DNA of 64,000 bases from Candidatus Gastranaerophilales bacterium (GTDB lineage: Bacteria; Cyanobacteriota; Vampirovibrionia; Gastranaerophilales; Gastranaerophilaceae), in the NCBI GenBank assembly GCA_944323145.1, contig CALURJ010000001.1, positions 124,001 to 188,000 on the forward strand, given 5' to 3'. Numbering within the stretch: the stretch's first letter is position 1; each line of letters begins with the position of its first letter. Under the pieces are notes generated by a model, which did not search any database, was not told where the DNA came from, and saw only the letters and a program-made list of their open reading frames with translations. Below, one piece after another: positions 9,023 to 17,617 of the stretch. The translations under genes and the position numbers were made by a program.

Positions 9023-9229
9023 ATGAAAAAAGGAATACACCCTGATTATAAAAAAACAGTTATCAAGTGTGTTTGCGGTAACGAAATTGAAACAGGTTCA
9101 ATTAATGATAATATTACGGTTGAAATTTGCAACCACTGTCATCCGTTCTACACAGGCCAGCAGAAAATTCTTGACTCAGAAGGTCGTGTTGAAAGATTTA
9201 ACAAACGTTACGGCAATAAAAAGGCTTAG
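9023..9229 (+). CDS. rpmE: 50S ribosomal protein L31
   Basis: This 68-residue protein starts at 9023, after an AGAGG site, and not at the upstream TTG. It begins [11 protein letters not shown] and has the L31 cysteine pairs (C-V-C-G and [10 protein letters not shown]), so it is the zinc-binding form of L31. It is monocistronic with its own terminator. A TATAAT box lies at 8958-8963, without a convincing -35. Confidence 0.97.
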   Translation: MKKGIHPDYKKTVIKCVCGNEIETGSINDNITVEICNHCHPFYTGQQKILDSEGRVERFNKRYGNKKA

Positions 9230-9248
9230 TTTACTATTTTTATAATAA

Positions 9249-9277
9249 AAAGATATCCTAAAAAGGATATCTTTTTT
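9249..9277 (+). terminator. rpmE intrinsic terminator
   Basis: A 10-bp stem (9249-9258 with 9265-9274) has a 6-nt loop and runs into a run of T, 20 nt after the rpmE stop. Confidence 0.85.
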
Positions 9278-9355
9278 CTTGTTTTTTTGTTACTAATATG
9301 TTATACTTTTATATTATTTAAGAATATTTATTTTTAATTAATCAAGTGAGGTTGT

Positions 9356-10030
9356 ATGAAAAAAATTGCTTTTACATTGGCGGAAGTTTTGGTTACTTTA
9401 GGTATTCTTGGGGTAGTTTCCGCTGTTACAATGCCAACATTGATTCAAGGACATCAAAAAACTGTTTATGTTTCACAGTTGAAAAAAGTTTACTCAGATA
9501 TGAATCAGGTGTTTTTAAGATATAAAACAGATAGAAATGCTCTTAATTTACGAGAAGCTGGTAATTTAAATTCTAAAGACAAATTGTTGGATTTTTTCAA
9601 TAAATATATGAATGTTGTTTCTACCTGTACTTCAAATTGTTTTGATTATGATTTTAAAACAATTAATGGCCGTAAAAAGACTTTTACTTTTGACAGAAAT
9701 GTAGTTTTGTCATCAGGTGCTATTATTTGGTTTGACTATATGGGTAGTGATAATATTTTTGTTAGTCTATTAGTTGATGTTAATGGTGATAAGAATCCTA
9801 ATACTATGGGAAGAGATGTTTGGGCTTTATCAATAGATAATGATGGTAAAATGGATGATTTTATGTTTCAATTTTATAACACTTTAAAAGATGCTGGTGC
9901 AAATTTGGATGGTTATACAAATGTTTCTGATACTGAATTAAGAGAAAAAATTTTTGCAGGCAACTGTAGTGGTGATGGTACCGGATGTTTTAACAAAATA
10001 CTATTAGATAATTGGCAAATGAACTATTAA
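9356..10030 (+). CDS. Type IV pilin-like / pseudopilin protein
   Basis: This 224-residue protein has an N-terminal class III signal: MKKIA then FTLAEVLVTLGILGVVSA. The mature residue is Phe1 and the essential Glu is Glu5, the usual target for prepilin peptidase and N-methylation. The C-terminal half contains GRDVWALSID and ends with paired cysteines before a terminal D-N-W-Q-M-N-Y. The same ending (D/N-W-K-M-D/N-Y) and the G-R-D block occur in the two pseudopilins at 35196-36599, so they are paralogues. The role is presumably a type II secretion or type IV pilus filament component. It starts after GTGAGG and stands alone. Confidence 0.85.
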   Translation: MKKIAFTLAEVLVTLGILGVVSAVTMPTLIQGHQKTVYVSQLKKVYSDMNQVFLRYKTDRNALNLREAGNLNSKDKLLDFFNKYMNVVSTCTSNCFDYDFKTINGRKKTFTFDRNVVLSSGAIIWFDYMGSDNIFVSLLVDVNGDKNPNTMGRDVWALSIDNDGKMDDFMFQFYNTLKDAGANLDGYTNVSDTELREKIFAGNCSGDGTGCFNKILLDNWQMNY

Positions 10031-10117
10031 CTCTTACAAAAAATTTACATTATGCCACTCTTAATTTAAGGGTGGTATAATTATTTTATTGTAATTTTTT
10101 AAGAGGGGATTTTGTGT

Positions 10118-10831
10118 ATGGAAAATAATAACAAACCGGTTGTAAATTTGATTTCAAAACCTGATAATATGCTAAAGACTGTTTATACGGCCTGCAGAAC
10201 CTGTTACAGTGCGGATTATCCGATAAATATTTATAACTGCACTGATGATAAAGAAAAAATGCTCAAACTTATTGAAAGAGTTATTTCCTCAGGTCATTAT
10301 TCAACAATTGAGCATATTCAGGTTACTTTCGCAATATCAAATGTTTCGCGAGCCTGTACGCATCAACTTGTACGACACAGACACATGTCTTTTTCCCAAA
10401 AATCTCAGAGATATGTTAAGGAAAAGGGGCAGTTTGATTATATTATTCCGCCGACAATAGAAAAAAATCCTGAGTTAAAAGAAAAATTTGTTGAGTTTAT
10501 GGGAAAAATTTCAGAGCAGTATCAGGAATTTGTTGATGCCGGAGTTCCTGCTGAAGATGCAAGATTTGTCCTCCCAAATGCTGCTGCAAGTTCACTTGTC
10601 GCAAGTTTAAACCTCAGGGAAATGATTCACCTTGCAAACTTAAGACTTTGTACAAGAGCGCAGTACGAAATCAGAACGATGGTTAAAATGATGTGTGATG
10701 AGCTTGTTAAAGAGGAACCATGGTTAAAACCTTATCTTGTACCAAAATGTGAACGCCTGGGATTTTGTGATGAGGACAAATCCTGCGGAAGAAAACCGAA
10801 ATTTGAAGAATTAACAGCGGAAAAAGTTTAG
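10118..10831 (+). CDS. thyX: Flavin-dependent thymidylate synthase ThyX
   Basis: This 237-residue protein carries the ThyX signature RHRxxSxxxxSxR at Arg86-Arg98 (RHRHMSFSQKSQR). It makes dTMP from dUMP using CH2-THF and FAD/NADPH, replacing ThyA. The start is ATG at 10118, 9 nt after AGAGGGG; an in-frame TTG lies 6 nt earlier. It is followed after 3 nt by an antiporter gene, so they form an operon. An extended -10 TGGTATAAT lies upstream (about 10072-10083). Confidence 0.96.
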   Translation: MENNNKPVVNLISKPDNMLKTVYTACRTCYSADYPINIYNCTDDKEKMLKLIERVISSGHYSTIEHIQVTFAISNVSRACTHQLVRHRHMSFSQKSQRYVKEKGQFDYIIPPTIEKNPELKEKFVEFMGKISEQYQEFVDAGVPAEDARFVLPNAAASSLVASLNLREMIHLANLRLCTRAQYEIRTMVKMMCDELVKEEPWLKPYLVPKCERLGFCDEDKSCGRKPKFEELTAEKV

Positions 10832-10834
10832 GCT

Positions 10835-12136
10835 ATGGAATTATTATTTAACCCGATAATTATATCTGTAATATTGCTGTGTATTTTATGTTTATGCAGG
10901 ATAAATGTTCTACTTGCGCTTATTGTTTCTGCTGTTGTTGCCGGTAAAATCGCAGGAATGCATGCGGGACAGATTATGGATGTTTTTATAAACGGTATGG
11001 GACAAAACAGCGAAACTGCTTTGAGTTATATTTTGCTCGGAACATTTGCCGCAGCTATGGCGCATACGGGTTTGGCGGATGTTCTAGCAAAAAGAATTGC
11101 ATTATTGATAAAAAATAACAAATTTATTCTTCTTTTAATATTAACACTATTAGCATGTGCATCACAAAATTTAATACCTGTACATATTGCGTTTATTCCT
11201 GTAATAATTCCGCCTTTGATATCAGTTATGAATAAGCTCAAGCTCGATCGCCGTGCTGTTGCCTGTGCGCTTGCGTTCGGTCTGGTTACTCCCTATATCG
11301 TTTTTCCTGCAGGGTTCGGGTTAATCTTTCAAAGGCTTCTTGCGGATAATATGACCTCAAACGGCATGAAAGTTTCTGTTACGGATGTTTGGCAGTCTGT
11401 GTGGATTTTAGGATTAGGACTGTTATGCGGGCTTTTATGGGCAGTATTTATTTCGTACAGAAAACCGCGGAATTATGAAAATATTCCGTTCAGGGAAGAG
11501 CGGAGAAGGTCTTTGAGATTTACGGAAAGTCATTATATAACTCTGCTTGCTGCCTTTGCGACACTTGCGGTTCAATTGTGGACAAAATCTCTGCCATTAG
11601 GCGCTTTAATTGGTTTAACAATAATATTTGGAACGCGGGCTATTAACCCTGAAAAAATGGATACTCTTATTAATGAAGGTATAGGCTTAATGGGTTATGT
11701 AGCATTTGTTATGCTTGTTGCTGCAGGTTTTGCAGGAGTGCTGAAGTCAACCGGCGGAATTGACAGCCTTGTTAATGCTTTTATTCCGTTGATGATGGGT
11801 TCAAAACTTGTTGCCTCATTTTTAATGCTAATAATAGGCCTGTTCATAACAATAGGTATCGGAACATCTTTTGGTACAATTCCTATTCTGGCCGTTTTAT
11901 TTGTACCGATATTTGTTCATCTTGGATTTACTCCTTTTGAAGCAATAGTTGTGTTTGCCTCATCTGCTGCTTTAGGAGATGCAGGCTCTCCTGCTTCCGG
12001 AACCACACTTGGTCCAACAGCAGGATTGAATGTCGATGGTCAGCATGAACATATTAAAGACACATGTATCCCGACATTTTTACATTACAATATTCCGTTA
12101 ATACTATTTGCCCTTTTAGCTGTATTGATATTTTAG
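10835..12136 (+). CDS. Na+/H+ antiporter family protein (NhaC-like, COG2056 type)
   Basis: This 433-residue protein has about 11-12 hydrophobic segments. It contains SQNLIPVHIAFIPVIIPPLI and, near the C-terminus, IGIGTSFGTIPILA and ALGDAGSPASGTTLGPTAGL. The latter are re-entrant-loop style blocks typical of the Na+/H+ antiporter / ion-transporter superfamily of dicarboxylate-like carriers. The function is probably sodium-proton exchange at the inner membrane; the substrate is inferred from the family only. It lies 3 nt after thyX and no separate promoter is apparent. Confidence 0.75.
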   Translation: MELLFNPIIISVILLCILCLCRINVLLALIVSAVVAGKIAGMHAGQIMDVFINGMGQNSETALSYILLGTFAAAMAHTGLADVLAKRIALLIKNNKFILLLILTLLACASQNLIPVHIAFIPVIIPPLISVMNKLKLDRRAVACALAFGLVTPYIVFPAGFGLIFQRLLADNMTSNGMKVSVTDVWQSVWILGLGLLCGLLWAVFISYRKPRNYENIPFREERRRSLRFTESHYITLLAAFATLAVQLWTKSLPLGALIGLTIIFGTRAINPEKMDTLINEGIGLMGYVAFVMLVAAGFAGVLKSTGGIDSLVNAFIPLMMGSKLVASFLMLIIGLFITIGIGTSFGTIPILAVLFVPIFVHLGFTPFEAIVVFASSAALGDAGSPASGTTLGPTAGLNVDGQHEHIKDTCIPTFLHYNIPLILFALLAVLIF

Positions 12137-12168
12137 ATGCATTAATATTTAAAGAAAATGAAAAAGTA

Positions 12169-12245
12169 TGGTGGCCCCGGCGCGATTCGAACGCGCGATC
12201 TTCGGTTTAGGAAACCGCTGCTCTATCCTGCTGAGCTACGAAGCC
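12169..12245 (-). tRNA. tRNA-Arg (anticodon CCT)
   Basis: The minus strand folds as a full cloverleaf: acceptor GGCTTCG/CGGGGCC, a D-arm with GCTC/GAGC, an anticodon loop with CCT, and a T-arm GCGCG-TTCGAAT-CGCGC. It has an encoded CCA tail at 12169-12171. It reads AGG codons. The T-stem is intact; the closing base pair of the anticodon stem is a G-A mismatch. Confidence 0.95.
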
Positions 12246-12305
12246 TCATACTTTTCGATTTTTTCAAACCGGCTGTCAACCATATTCATTATAATATAAA
12301 AATTT

Positions 12306-12647
12306 TTATACGGGTGTATAATTTATCTCAGAGGTTTCATCTGTTGCCTCTATTTTGAATATAACAGGTCGTAAACCGTCATTACATGAACATATTGCAA
12401 CACCCGGTACTCTTATCCAATCGTTAAAATAGAATGTTTCTTTATCTGCCCCATGCGAAAGTGCAAAAACATATTGATAGATTGCTTTCCAGGCTTCATC
12501 ACAAAAACCTTCTGGCTTTGCATAATCAGCATAAAATATCTGTCCTTCTTTCAGCATCGGACATGGACCAAGGTTTGGTGCACCGTATTCTTTTGCAAGT
12601 CCTTCTTCAAATGTTTTCTTTAGCACCGTGATTTTACATTTTTTCAT
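12306..12647 (-). CDS. TIGR04076 family protein
   Basis: This 113-residue protein matches the small TIGR04076 family by its order of blocks: K-I-T-V-L-K-K-T-F at the N-terminus, GPCPMLKEGQ, EGFCDEAWKAIYQYVFALSHG, and GVAICSCNDGLRPVIFK. The conserved cysteines suggest metal or Fe-S binding, but the function is unknown. A strong AAGGGGG site precedes the ATG. It is divergent from hydE across a 48-nt spacer that holds back-to-back TGATATAAT boxes. Confidence 0.85.
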   Translation of the reverse strand: MKKCKITVLKKTFEEGLAKEYGAPNLGPCPMLKEGQIFYADYAKPEGFCDEAWKAIYQYVFALSHGADKETFYFNDWIRVPGVAICSCNDGLRPVIFKIEATDETSEINYTPV

Positions 12648-12680
12648 TTTTCCCCCTTCTTATAATTAGATTATATCATG

Positions 12681-12689
12681 TGATATAAT
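12681..12689 (+). promoter_or_regulatory. Extended -10 of hydE (leaderless)
   Basis: TGATATAAT is followed by exactly 6 nt (all T) and then the hydE ATG at 12696. No Shine-Dalgarno fits in the gap, so transcription probably starts at the A of the ATG. Confidence 0.6.
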
Positions 12690-12695
12690 TTTTTT

Positions 12696-13673
12696 ATGAA
12701 TTTAACAAAAAAAGAAATAATAGATATTTTAAACTCTGATGACAATTCAGTTTTGGATACTGCTGACAAAATTCGTCATCAATATGTCGGTGATGGTGTT
12801 CATCTGCGCGGGTTAATTGAGTTTTCTAATATTTGTAAACGTAACTGCCTGTATTGCGGTTTGCAATCTAAAAATAAATCAGTTAAAAGATATAGACTTT
12901 CAAAAGATGAAATAATTAATCTTGCAAAAAACGGTGCGGCTCAAGGATATAAAACAATTGTTTTGCAATCGGGAGAGGATGACTTTTATTCGACGGATTT
13001 GCTGTGTGAGATTATTTGGAAAATCAAGTCGTTAGATGTCGCCCTAACTTTGAGTATAGGTGAAAAAACATTTGAGGAATATAAGGCATACAAAGAAGCG
13101 GGTGCAGACAGGTTTTTGTTGAGAATAGAAACAACAGATGAAAAACTTTATAAAAAAATGCATCCTTATGCAGATTTTGAAAATCGTAAAAGATGTTTAT
13201 TCGATTTAAAAAAGCTTGGTTATGAAACAGGGACTGGATGTCTTGTCGGGCTGCCCGGGCAGACTGTTGAATCACTGGCCGATGATATTCTGTTTTTTAA
13301 AGAATTAGATGCTGATATGATTGGTATAGGCCCTTTTATCCCTCATCCGCAAACACCATTGAAAAATGAGCAATCGGGAAATCTTGATTTGGCTGTGAAG
13401 GTTATGGCTTTAACAAGAATTTTGCTTCCGGATATAAATATTCCCGCAACAACAGCTATGGAATCTTTAAGAGCGGATGGCAGACTTTTAGCCTTGCAAA
13501 GCGGAGCAAATGTAGTTATGCCGAATGTAACGGATGAGTTTCATAAAAAATTGTACGAAATTTATCCAAATAAAATCAGTGCAGAGCGTAAGGAACTTGA
13601 AGATAAATTATTAAAAATTAACAGATTTGTTGTAAGAGAAAACTCTGGTTTTAGACACCATAAAGCGGAGTAA
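12696..13673 (+). CDS. hydE: [FeFe]-hydrogenase maturase HydE (radical SAM)
   Basis: This 325-residue radical SAM enzyme has the CxxxCxxC cluster site at Cys47, Cys51 and Cys54. It also has HydE-type blocks: RGLIEFSN before the cluster, TIVLQSGED, GYETGTGCLVGLPGQT, and GPFIPHPQTPL. HydE helps build the dithiolate ligand of the H-cluster; in known pathways it works with HydF and HydG, which are not in this window. Related BioB/PylB-type enzymes are the main alternative. The ATG lies 6 nt past an extended -10 box. The stop codon is in the loop of a hairpin. Confidence 0.85.
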   Translation: MNLTKKEIIDILNSDDNSVLDTADKIRHQYVGDGVHLRGLIEFSNICKRNCLYCGLQSKNKSVKRYRLSKDEIINLAKNGAAQGYKTIVLQSGEDDFYSTDLLCEIIWKIKSLDVALTLSIGEKTFEEYKAYKEAGADRFLLRIETTDEKLYKKMHPYADFENRKRCLFDLKKLGYETGTGCLVGLPGQTVESLADDILFFKELDADMIGIGPFIPHPQTPLKNEQSGNLDLAVKVMALTRILLPDINIPATTAMESLRADGRLLALQSGANVVMPNVTDEFHKKLYEIYPNKISAERKELEDKLLKINRFVVRENSGFRHHKAE

Positions 13674-13688
13674 AGCTCCGCTTTATGG
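13658..13688 (+). terminator. Perfect hairpin at hydE stop
   Basis: A 13-bp perfect inverted repeat (13658-13670 with 13676-13688) has a 5-nt loop. The hydE TAA is in the loop, and the first ATG of the broken ArnT-like frame (13685) is in the right arm. The T-run that follows is weak (TTAGTTATTT), so it may be an imperfect terminator or a junction palindrome. Confidence 0.5.
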
Positions 13689-14836
13689 TTAGTTATTTAC
13701 CTGTTGATTTAAATATTTGTCTCCATATAAATAAAAAATATTTCTGGTGGCTAACATACATATTTACGGGGCTTGCGGTAATGGCCAAAGGTATTCCTGG
13801 CTTTGTAATACCTGCCGTAACTATCTTGGTTTCAACAATAATATTCAAAACGTACAGAGAAACTTTAAGATATTTATTGGTTGGGATTTTTCTTTTTCTT
13901 ATAATTGTGCTGCCATGGCATATTTTAATGCTAAAGACTTATCCTGACCTATTTTTTAAGGAATATATTTATAAACATCATATTTTGAGATTTTTAGGTT
14001 CAGAGGTTATTCACAGAAGCCAGCCATGGTATTTTTATCTTTTGACTTTACTATGGGGATTATTTCCACATTCTTTTCTCCTGTTTCCAACAATCTTGCG
14101 GGGAACAAAGTTTGCTAAACCGATTATAACCGATAATTATTCAAAATTGTTAGCACTTAATCTTATAACTGTTTTGGTAACTTTGTTATTTTTTAGTGTC
14201 TCTAAAACAAAATTAATAACATATATTTTGCCCGTGTACCCGTTTATAAGTATTTTGACTGCGGATATCTGGAATAAATTTATCAAGAATGGTGATAAAG
14301 TTATTAAAAAGTCTTTATTTGTCATGGAATTAACTTTTTTGTTAGTGGCAGCTGCATTGTGTTTCGCAGGACTTGTTCTGCCTCTTTTTATTTATGAAAA
14401 TTTTATTTCTGTTCAATTGATTTCTATTGTTTTAATAGTTCCATTTGTTGTTTTTAATATATGGTTTATTCAACAAAATAAACGGTTTGAAATTTTTATT
14501 TCAATAATACTATTTATTTCCCTTTTATCAGGATTTTTAACTCCTTTTATTTATAAGTTTGATTATTCCTTCGGACAGAGTGATTTAATGAAATTTGCAA
14601 AACTTGCAAAAGAAAATAATTATACAATATCGACATACAAAACCGGTAAAAAATACAGTCTTTTGTATTATTCAAATTTAAAGCATGTCGACTTCCAGAT
14701 AGATGATGATTTGATGTGGCTGGATAAAGAATTAGATAAACAAAATCATCTCGTTATTACGAGAAATAAAGATATTGGAAATCTGTCCGTAAAAATCAAA
14801 ATAAAAGGGACAAAATATTCTGTTATTGAAAAATAA
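13685..14836 (+). pseudogene. N-terminally truncated ArnT-like (GT83/PMT) glycosyltransferase
   Basis: This 383-residue frame has about eight TM segments and then a soluble tail. It has the family block YFWWLTYIFTGLAVMAKGIPG (K-G-I-P-G at the start of a TM helix) and LPWHILML. Family members are 480-550 residues and begin with two TM helices and an extracytoplasmic loop holding the catalytic D-E acidic pair. That first part, about 150 residues, is absent, and hydE lies directly before it. The first ATG is inside a hairpin with no ribosome site. It is therefore almost certainly a remnant of a lipid-linked sugar transferase. Its stop overlaps the end of the convergent kinase fragment by 14 nt. 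Confidence 0.65.
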
Positions 14837-15155
14837 TTGTAAAACTTGTTTCTTTACCTTGGATGCTTTCAACCTGGACGGTTCCGTTATGAAGTTCTAC
14901 GATATTTTTTACTATAGCAAGTCCGAGCCCCGTTCCTCCGTTTTGACGGCTTCTTGCTTTATCTATTCTGTAAAATCGTTCAAAAATATGCTCAAGATGC
15001 CTGGGTTCAATTCCAATTCCGTAATCTTTGACCTGAAGTATAATTTGTCCGTCCTTTTTGTCAAGTGTGACATCTATTTTATCCGAGCCGGAATATCTTA
15101 AAGCATTTGTTAAAAGATTTGATAAAGCCGTAGAGAGTAATTCTTCATTGCCCAG
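14823..15155 (-). pseudogene. C-terminal fragment of a sensor histidine kinase
   Basis: The minus strand reads an open ATPase domain: F-L-G-N-E-E-L-L then the N-box ALSNLLTNALRYS, the G1-box KDYGIGI, the F-box HIFERFYR, and the G2-box GTGLGLAIV, ending SFTIIFQ-stop at 14823. The sensor, HAMP and His-box parts (normally over 250 residues upstream) are missing. Upstream in the same direction, the reading frame changes abruptly into a metallophosphoesterase at about 15150-15157. A deletion, or possibly an assembly join, fused the two genes out of frame. The fragment cannot work alone. Confidence 0.75.
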
Positions 15156-15793
15156 AAATGTCCTGAAATTATAGCAATTACATTGTTATGTTTGCTTAAA
15201 ATTTTCAGGTATTCTTCTTTTTTGTAAAGACTATGACTCCTAATCGGCGTATCAAACAGCGGAAAATGCTGTAAAATCACAACTTTTTTATTTGAATATT
15301 TATTCAGCATTTTATCAAGCCAGAGTAGTTCATTTTCTTTATAATATCCGTTAGGGCCGGGAATGATTTCTTTAACACCGTTCATTGTAATAAATACAAT
15401 ATCATTTTTCTTAAATATGTAATTTGTTTTTGAACTGTGATATGCGCCCAATTTTTTTCTTACTAACTTCATATACTTATCATGAGTAAGGTATTGGTTT
15501 CTTGACAAATCGTGGTTCCCGACTATAACGTAAGACTTAAATTTTAAATTTTTTATTATGTCAAGAAAAAGAGATAGATCTTCTTCTCTTGGTTTATCAA
15601 TATTATCACCTGTGAAAACAACGAAATCAATGTCATCATACTGTTTGTTTATATCTTCGACAAAATCCTGCAAATATTCGTAATTATTCTGCCCGAGGTG
15701 CACATCTGTAACCTGTATAAATTTAATACTTTCAGCATTCACTTTTATAAATAGTTCAAGAATTGTAAATAATAAAAATAACAATTGTTTCAT
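15110..15793 (-). pseudogene. C-terminally truncated calcineurin-like metallophosphoesterase
   Basis: This 227-residue frame starts with a signal peptide. It has the metal ligands of the fold in order: TDVHLG, FTGDNID, VGNHDLS and LQHFPLF. It then reaches the last motif as SGHF-W instead of SGHF-H. From there (about 15155) the DNA is the histidine kinase gene read in the wrong frame, giving about 14 foreign residues before a stop. The final His ligand and the C-terminus are gone. It was probably a secreted CpdA-like phosphoesterase. A normal-looking upstream start with AGAGA remains. Confidence 0.7.
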
Positions 15794-15931
15794 TCTCTAA
15801 ATATAGAAAATATTTGTTAGTTTTATGTTAGATTTACTTATAAAATTTGCTCTATATGCCTATTATATGTTCATGATAAACAATTTTTGTTATATAATAT
15901 TTAAAACGTATGTATTATGGAGAAAATGTTT

Positions 15932-16828
15932 ATGAAAAAGAGTTTATTGTTAGTTTTTGTTATAATGTTGTCTTTTTGTTGTACCGGTTGTATTAAGTCT
16001 TCATATAATATAGAAATTGATGATAAGGATAATGTTTCTGTTTCAAAAACTATGGCTATGAATTTATCTTTTTTTGAAAGTTATGATCCTAATTTTGATG
16101 ATAAATTTAAGGATTCAATTTTGGAATCTGAAGATGAATTTGAAAAAGACGGTTATGAAGTGGAAGAGTATTCTGACGGGACATATAGAGGGGTTTCTTT
16201 AAGTAAAAAAGGTATTAGATTTGAAGATGCATCAGAAGTTTTTAAAAATGATTTTGTTGATGAAGATAAATTATTTTCGTTAGAAAAAAAGGGCTTAAGC
16301 AAAATTTATAAGATTCATTTGTTTTATGACCCTAAAAAGGCAATGGTGCAAATGTCCGAAGGGAAAACAGACGAGTTTTCAATGAATAATTCCGAAGATG
16401 ATTCTTTAATAATAAATGGTGAAGCAGATGAGGTTGTTTCTAAAACTAAAGAAACTGACCCGAATACAGGTGATGTTACCGAAACTACTCATTATGCAAG
16501 CGGTGCGGTTTCTACAACAAAATATAATCCTCAACAACAAGAGCAATTCGGGAATGCAATAGGAAATTATTTAAATTCTGTTCCGGGTTTAAAGCCTGTT
16601 TTCGAAATGACAATAAAAATTCCAGAAAAAGCTATTAAACATAATGCGACTAAAGTTATAAGCGATACAGAGTATTATTGGGATTTCTCTAATTCAAACG
16701 GTATTGCGGAAGTGGTTCTTGAGTACAAAAAATTTGATTTTTCGTCATTAGGCCCTATTTTTTCTGTTTTAATAATTGCAGTAATTATGGGGGCAGCCTT
16801 TGTAATGTTTAAAAATGACGGAAACTAA
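15932..16828 (+). CDS. Putative lipoprotein with C-terminal membrane helix
   Basis: The start at 15932 is 9 nt after GGAG. The 298-residue protein begins with a signal peptide ending in C-T-G-C, a plausible lipobox. A soluble region rich in Asp, Glu and Ser follows, then one TM helix (about residues 268-290) and a short charged tail. The first residues after the lipobox and the C-terminal beta-stranded part before the helix resemble LppM-type domains, but this is not certain. It would be anchored at both ends to the membrane. The function is unknown. Confidence 0.65.
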   Translation: MKKSLLLVFVIMLSFCCTGCIKSSYNIEIDDKDNVSVSKTMAMNLSFFESYDPNFDDKFKDSILESEDEFEKDGYEVEEYSDGTYRGVSLSKKGIRFEDASEVFKNDFVDEDKLFSLEKKGLSKIYKIHLFYDPKKAMVQMSEGKTDEFSMNNSEDDSLIINGEADEVVSKTKETDPNTGDVTETTHYASGAVSTTKYNPQQQEQFGNAIGNYLNSVPGLKPVFEMTIKIPEKAIKHNATKVISDTEYYWDFSNSNGIAEVVLEYKKFDFSSLGPIFSVLIIAVIMGAAFVMFKNDGN

Positions 16829-16904
16829 ATTATACAGATTCTTATAATAAAAAATTTAAAACTGCAAATCAATTCTGTATCTAATATCTAATACACAAAT
16901 AACA

Positions 16905-16934
16905 TTGACGGATTTTGGTATCAGGTGGTATAAT
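16905..16934 (+). promoter_or_regulatory. Promoter of the 16966 gene
   Basis: TTGACG (16905-16910), an 18-nt spacer and TATAAT (16929-16934) preceded by TGG form a sigma-70 promoter with an extended -10. The predicted start is about 16941, leaving a leader of about 25 nt with AAGGAA before the ATG at 16966. Confidence 0.75.
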
Positions 16935-16965
16935 AATCAGATACGTTATAAACAAGGAATCTTTA

Positions 16966-17490
16966 ATGAAAAATTGTATCATCGCATTAATGTGTTTATT
17001 ATTAGCGCAGCCTGTATTTGCATTTGGCAGTTATAAAAAGCTGGATTTCCTAAACGGCGAATCAGCTCCTCAGTCAAACAAAATACTTTATGAATATGTC
17101 TTGAAGGAACAAAATATGACACCTGAGGAGATTAAAGATTTTGCAAGAATTGAACCACAGTCAGTAAAAGCTTTTGAGGTTGACTTGAATGATGACGGGA
17201 CTAAAGAAATTTTGGGAGTTGTCTATTCAACACTTTATATGGGTACAGCCGGGTATTCCTTGTTTATCTTGCAGTTACAAAATGGTGAATATAAAAATAT
17301 AGCTTATGTGCTAAACCTTGAACCGCAAAAAGAATTAAAGATATTGAATGCCAAAACAAATGGCTATAGGGATATAAAGTTGAATGGTTCAGTAGCATAT
17401 AAATTTAAACCGTTTATTGCGAAGTACAGAAACGGGTACTACAAAACTGATTACCAAACGAAAAGTTTAGAAAGAGCACTTCAGCAGTAG
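16966..17490 (+). CDS. Secreted protein with an FG-GAP/EF-like calcium-loop motif
   Basis: The start at 16966 follows AAGGAA. The 174-residue product has a signal peptide ending V-F-A-F. Near residue 75 is E-V-D-L-N-D-D-G-T-K-E-I-L, an acidic D-x-N-D-D-G-x-x-E loop like those in FG-GAP and dockerin-like calcium sites. The rest is beta-rich. Known examples occur in secreted binding proteins; the specific role is unknown. It stands alone with its own promoter and a probable terminator downstream. Confidence 0.65.
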   Translation: MKNCIIALMCLLLAQPVFAFGSYKKLDFLNGESAPQSNKILYEYVLKEQNMTPEEIKDFARIEPQSVKAFEVDLNDDGTKEILGVVYSTLYMGTAGYSLFILQLQNGEYKNIAYVLNLEPQKELKILNAKTNGYRDIKLNGSVAYKFKPFIAKYRNGYYKTDYQTKSLERALQQ

Positions 17491-17519
17491 GCAAAGAAAT
17501 ATAGATAGCATAGCAGGAT

Positions 17520-17546
17520 AGGTATTACAAAGTAATACCTCTATTT
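17520..17546 (+). terminator. Probable terminator after 17490
   Basis: A 9-bp stem (17520-17528 with 17532-17540) with a 3-nt loop is followed by CTATTTT. The short U-run makes it weak. Confidence 0.45.
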
Positions 17547-17617
17547 TGAGATGAAAAAAGAAAGGCGCGGAATAATGTAAATTTTACACAAATTTGTTTT
17601 TAAGGTAGAATAGTCAA

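Noticed and set aside
10050-10080. Hairpin-like CCACTCTTAATTTAAGGGTGG before thyX
   Set aside because: It overlaps the thyX -10 box and lacks a T-run; too weak to call as a terminator or operator.
12158-12358. 66-residue plus-strand ORF with GAIRTRDLRFRKPLLYPAELRS
   Set aside because: It is the antisense of tRNA-Arg(CCT); this peptide is a well-known false protein made by reading through tRNA genes.
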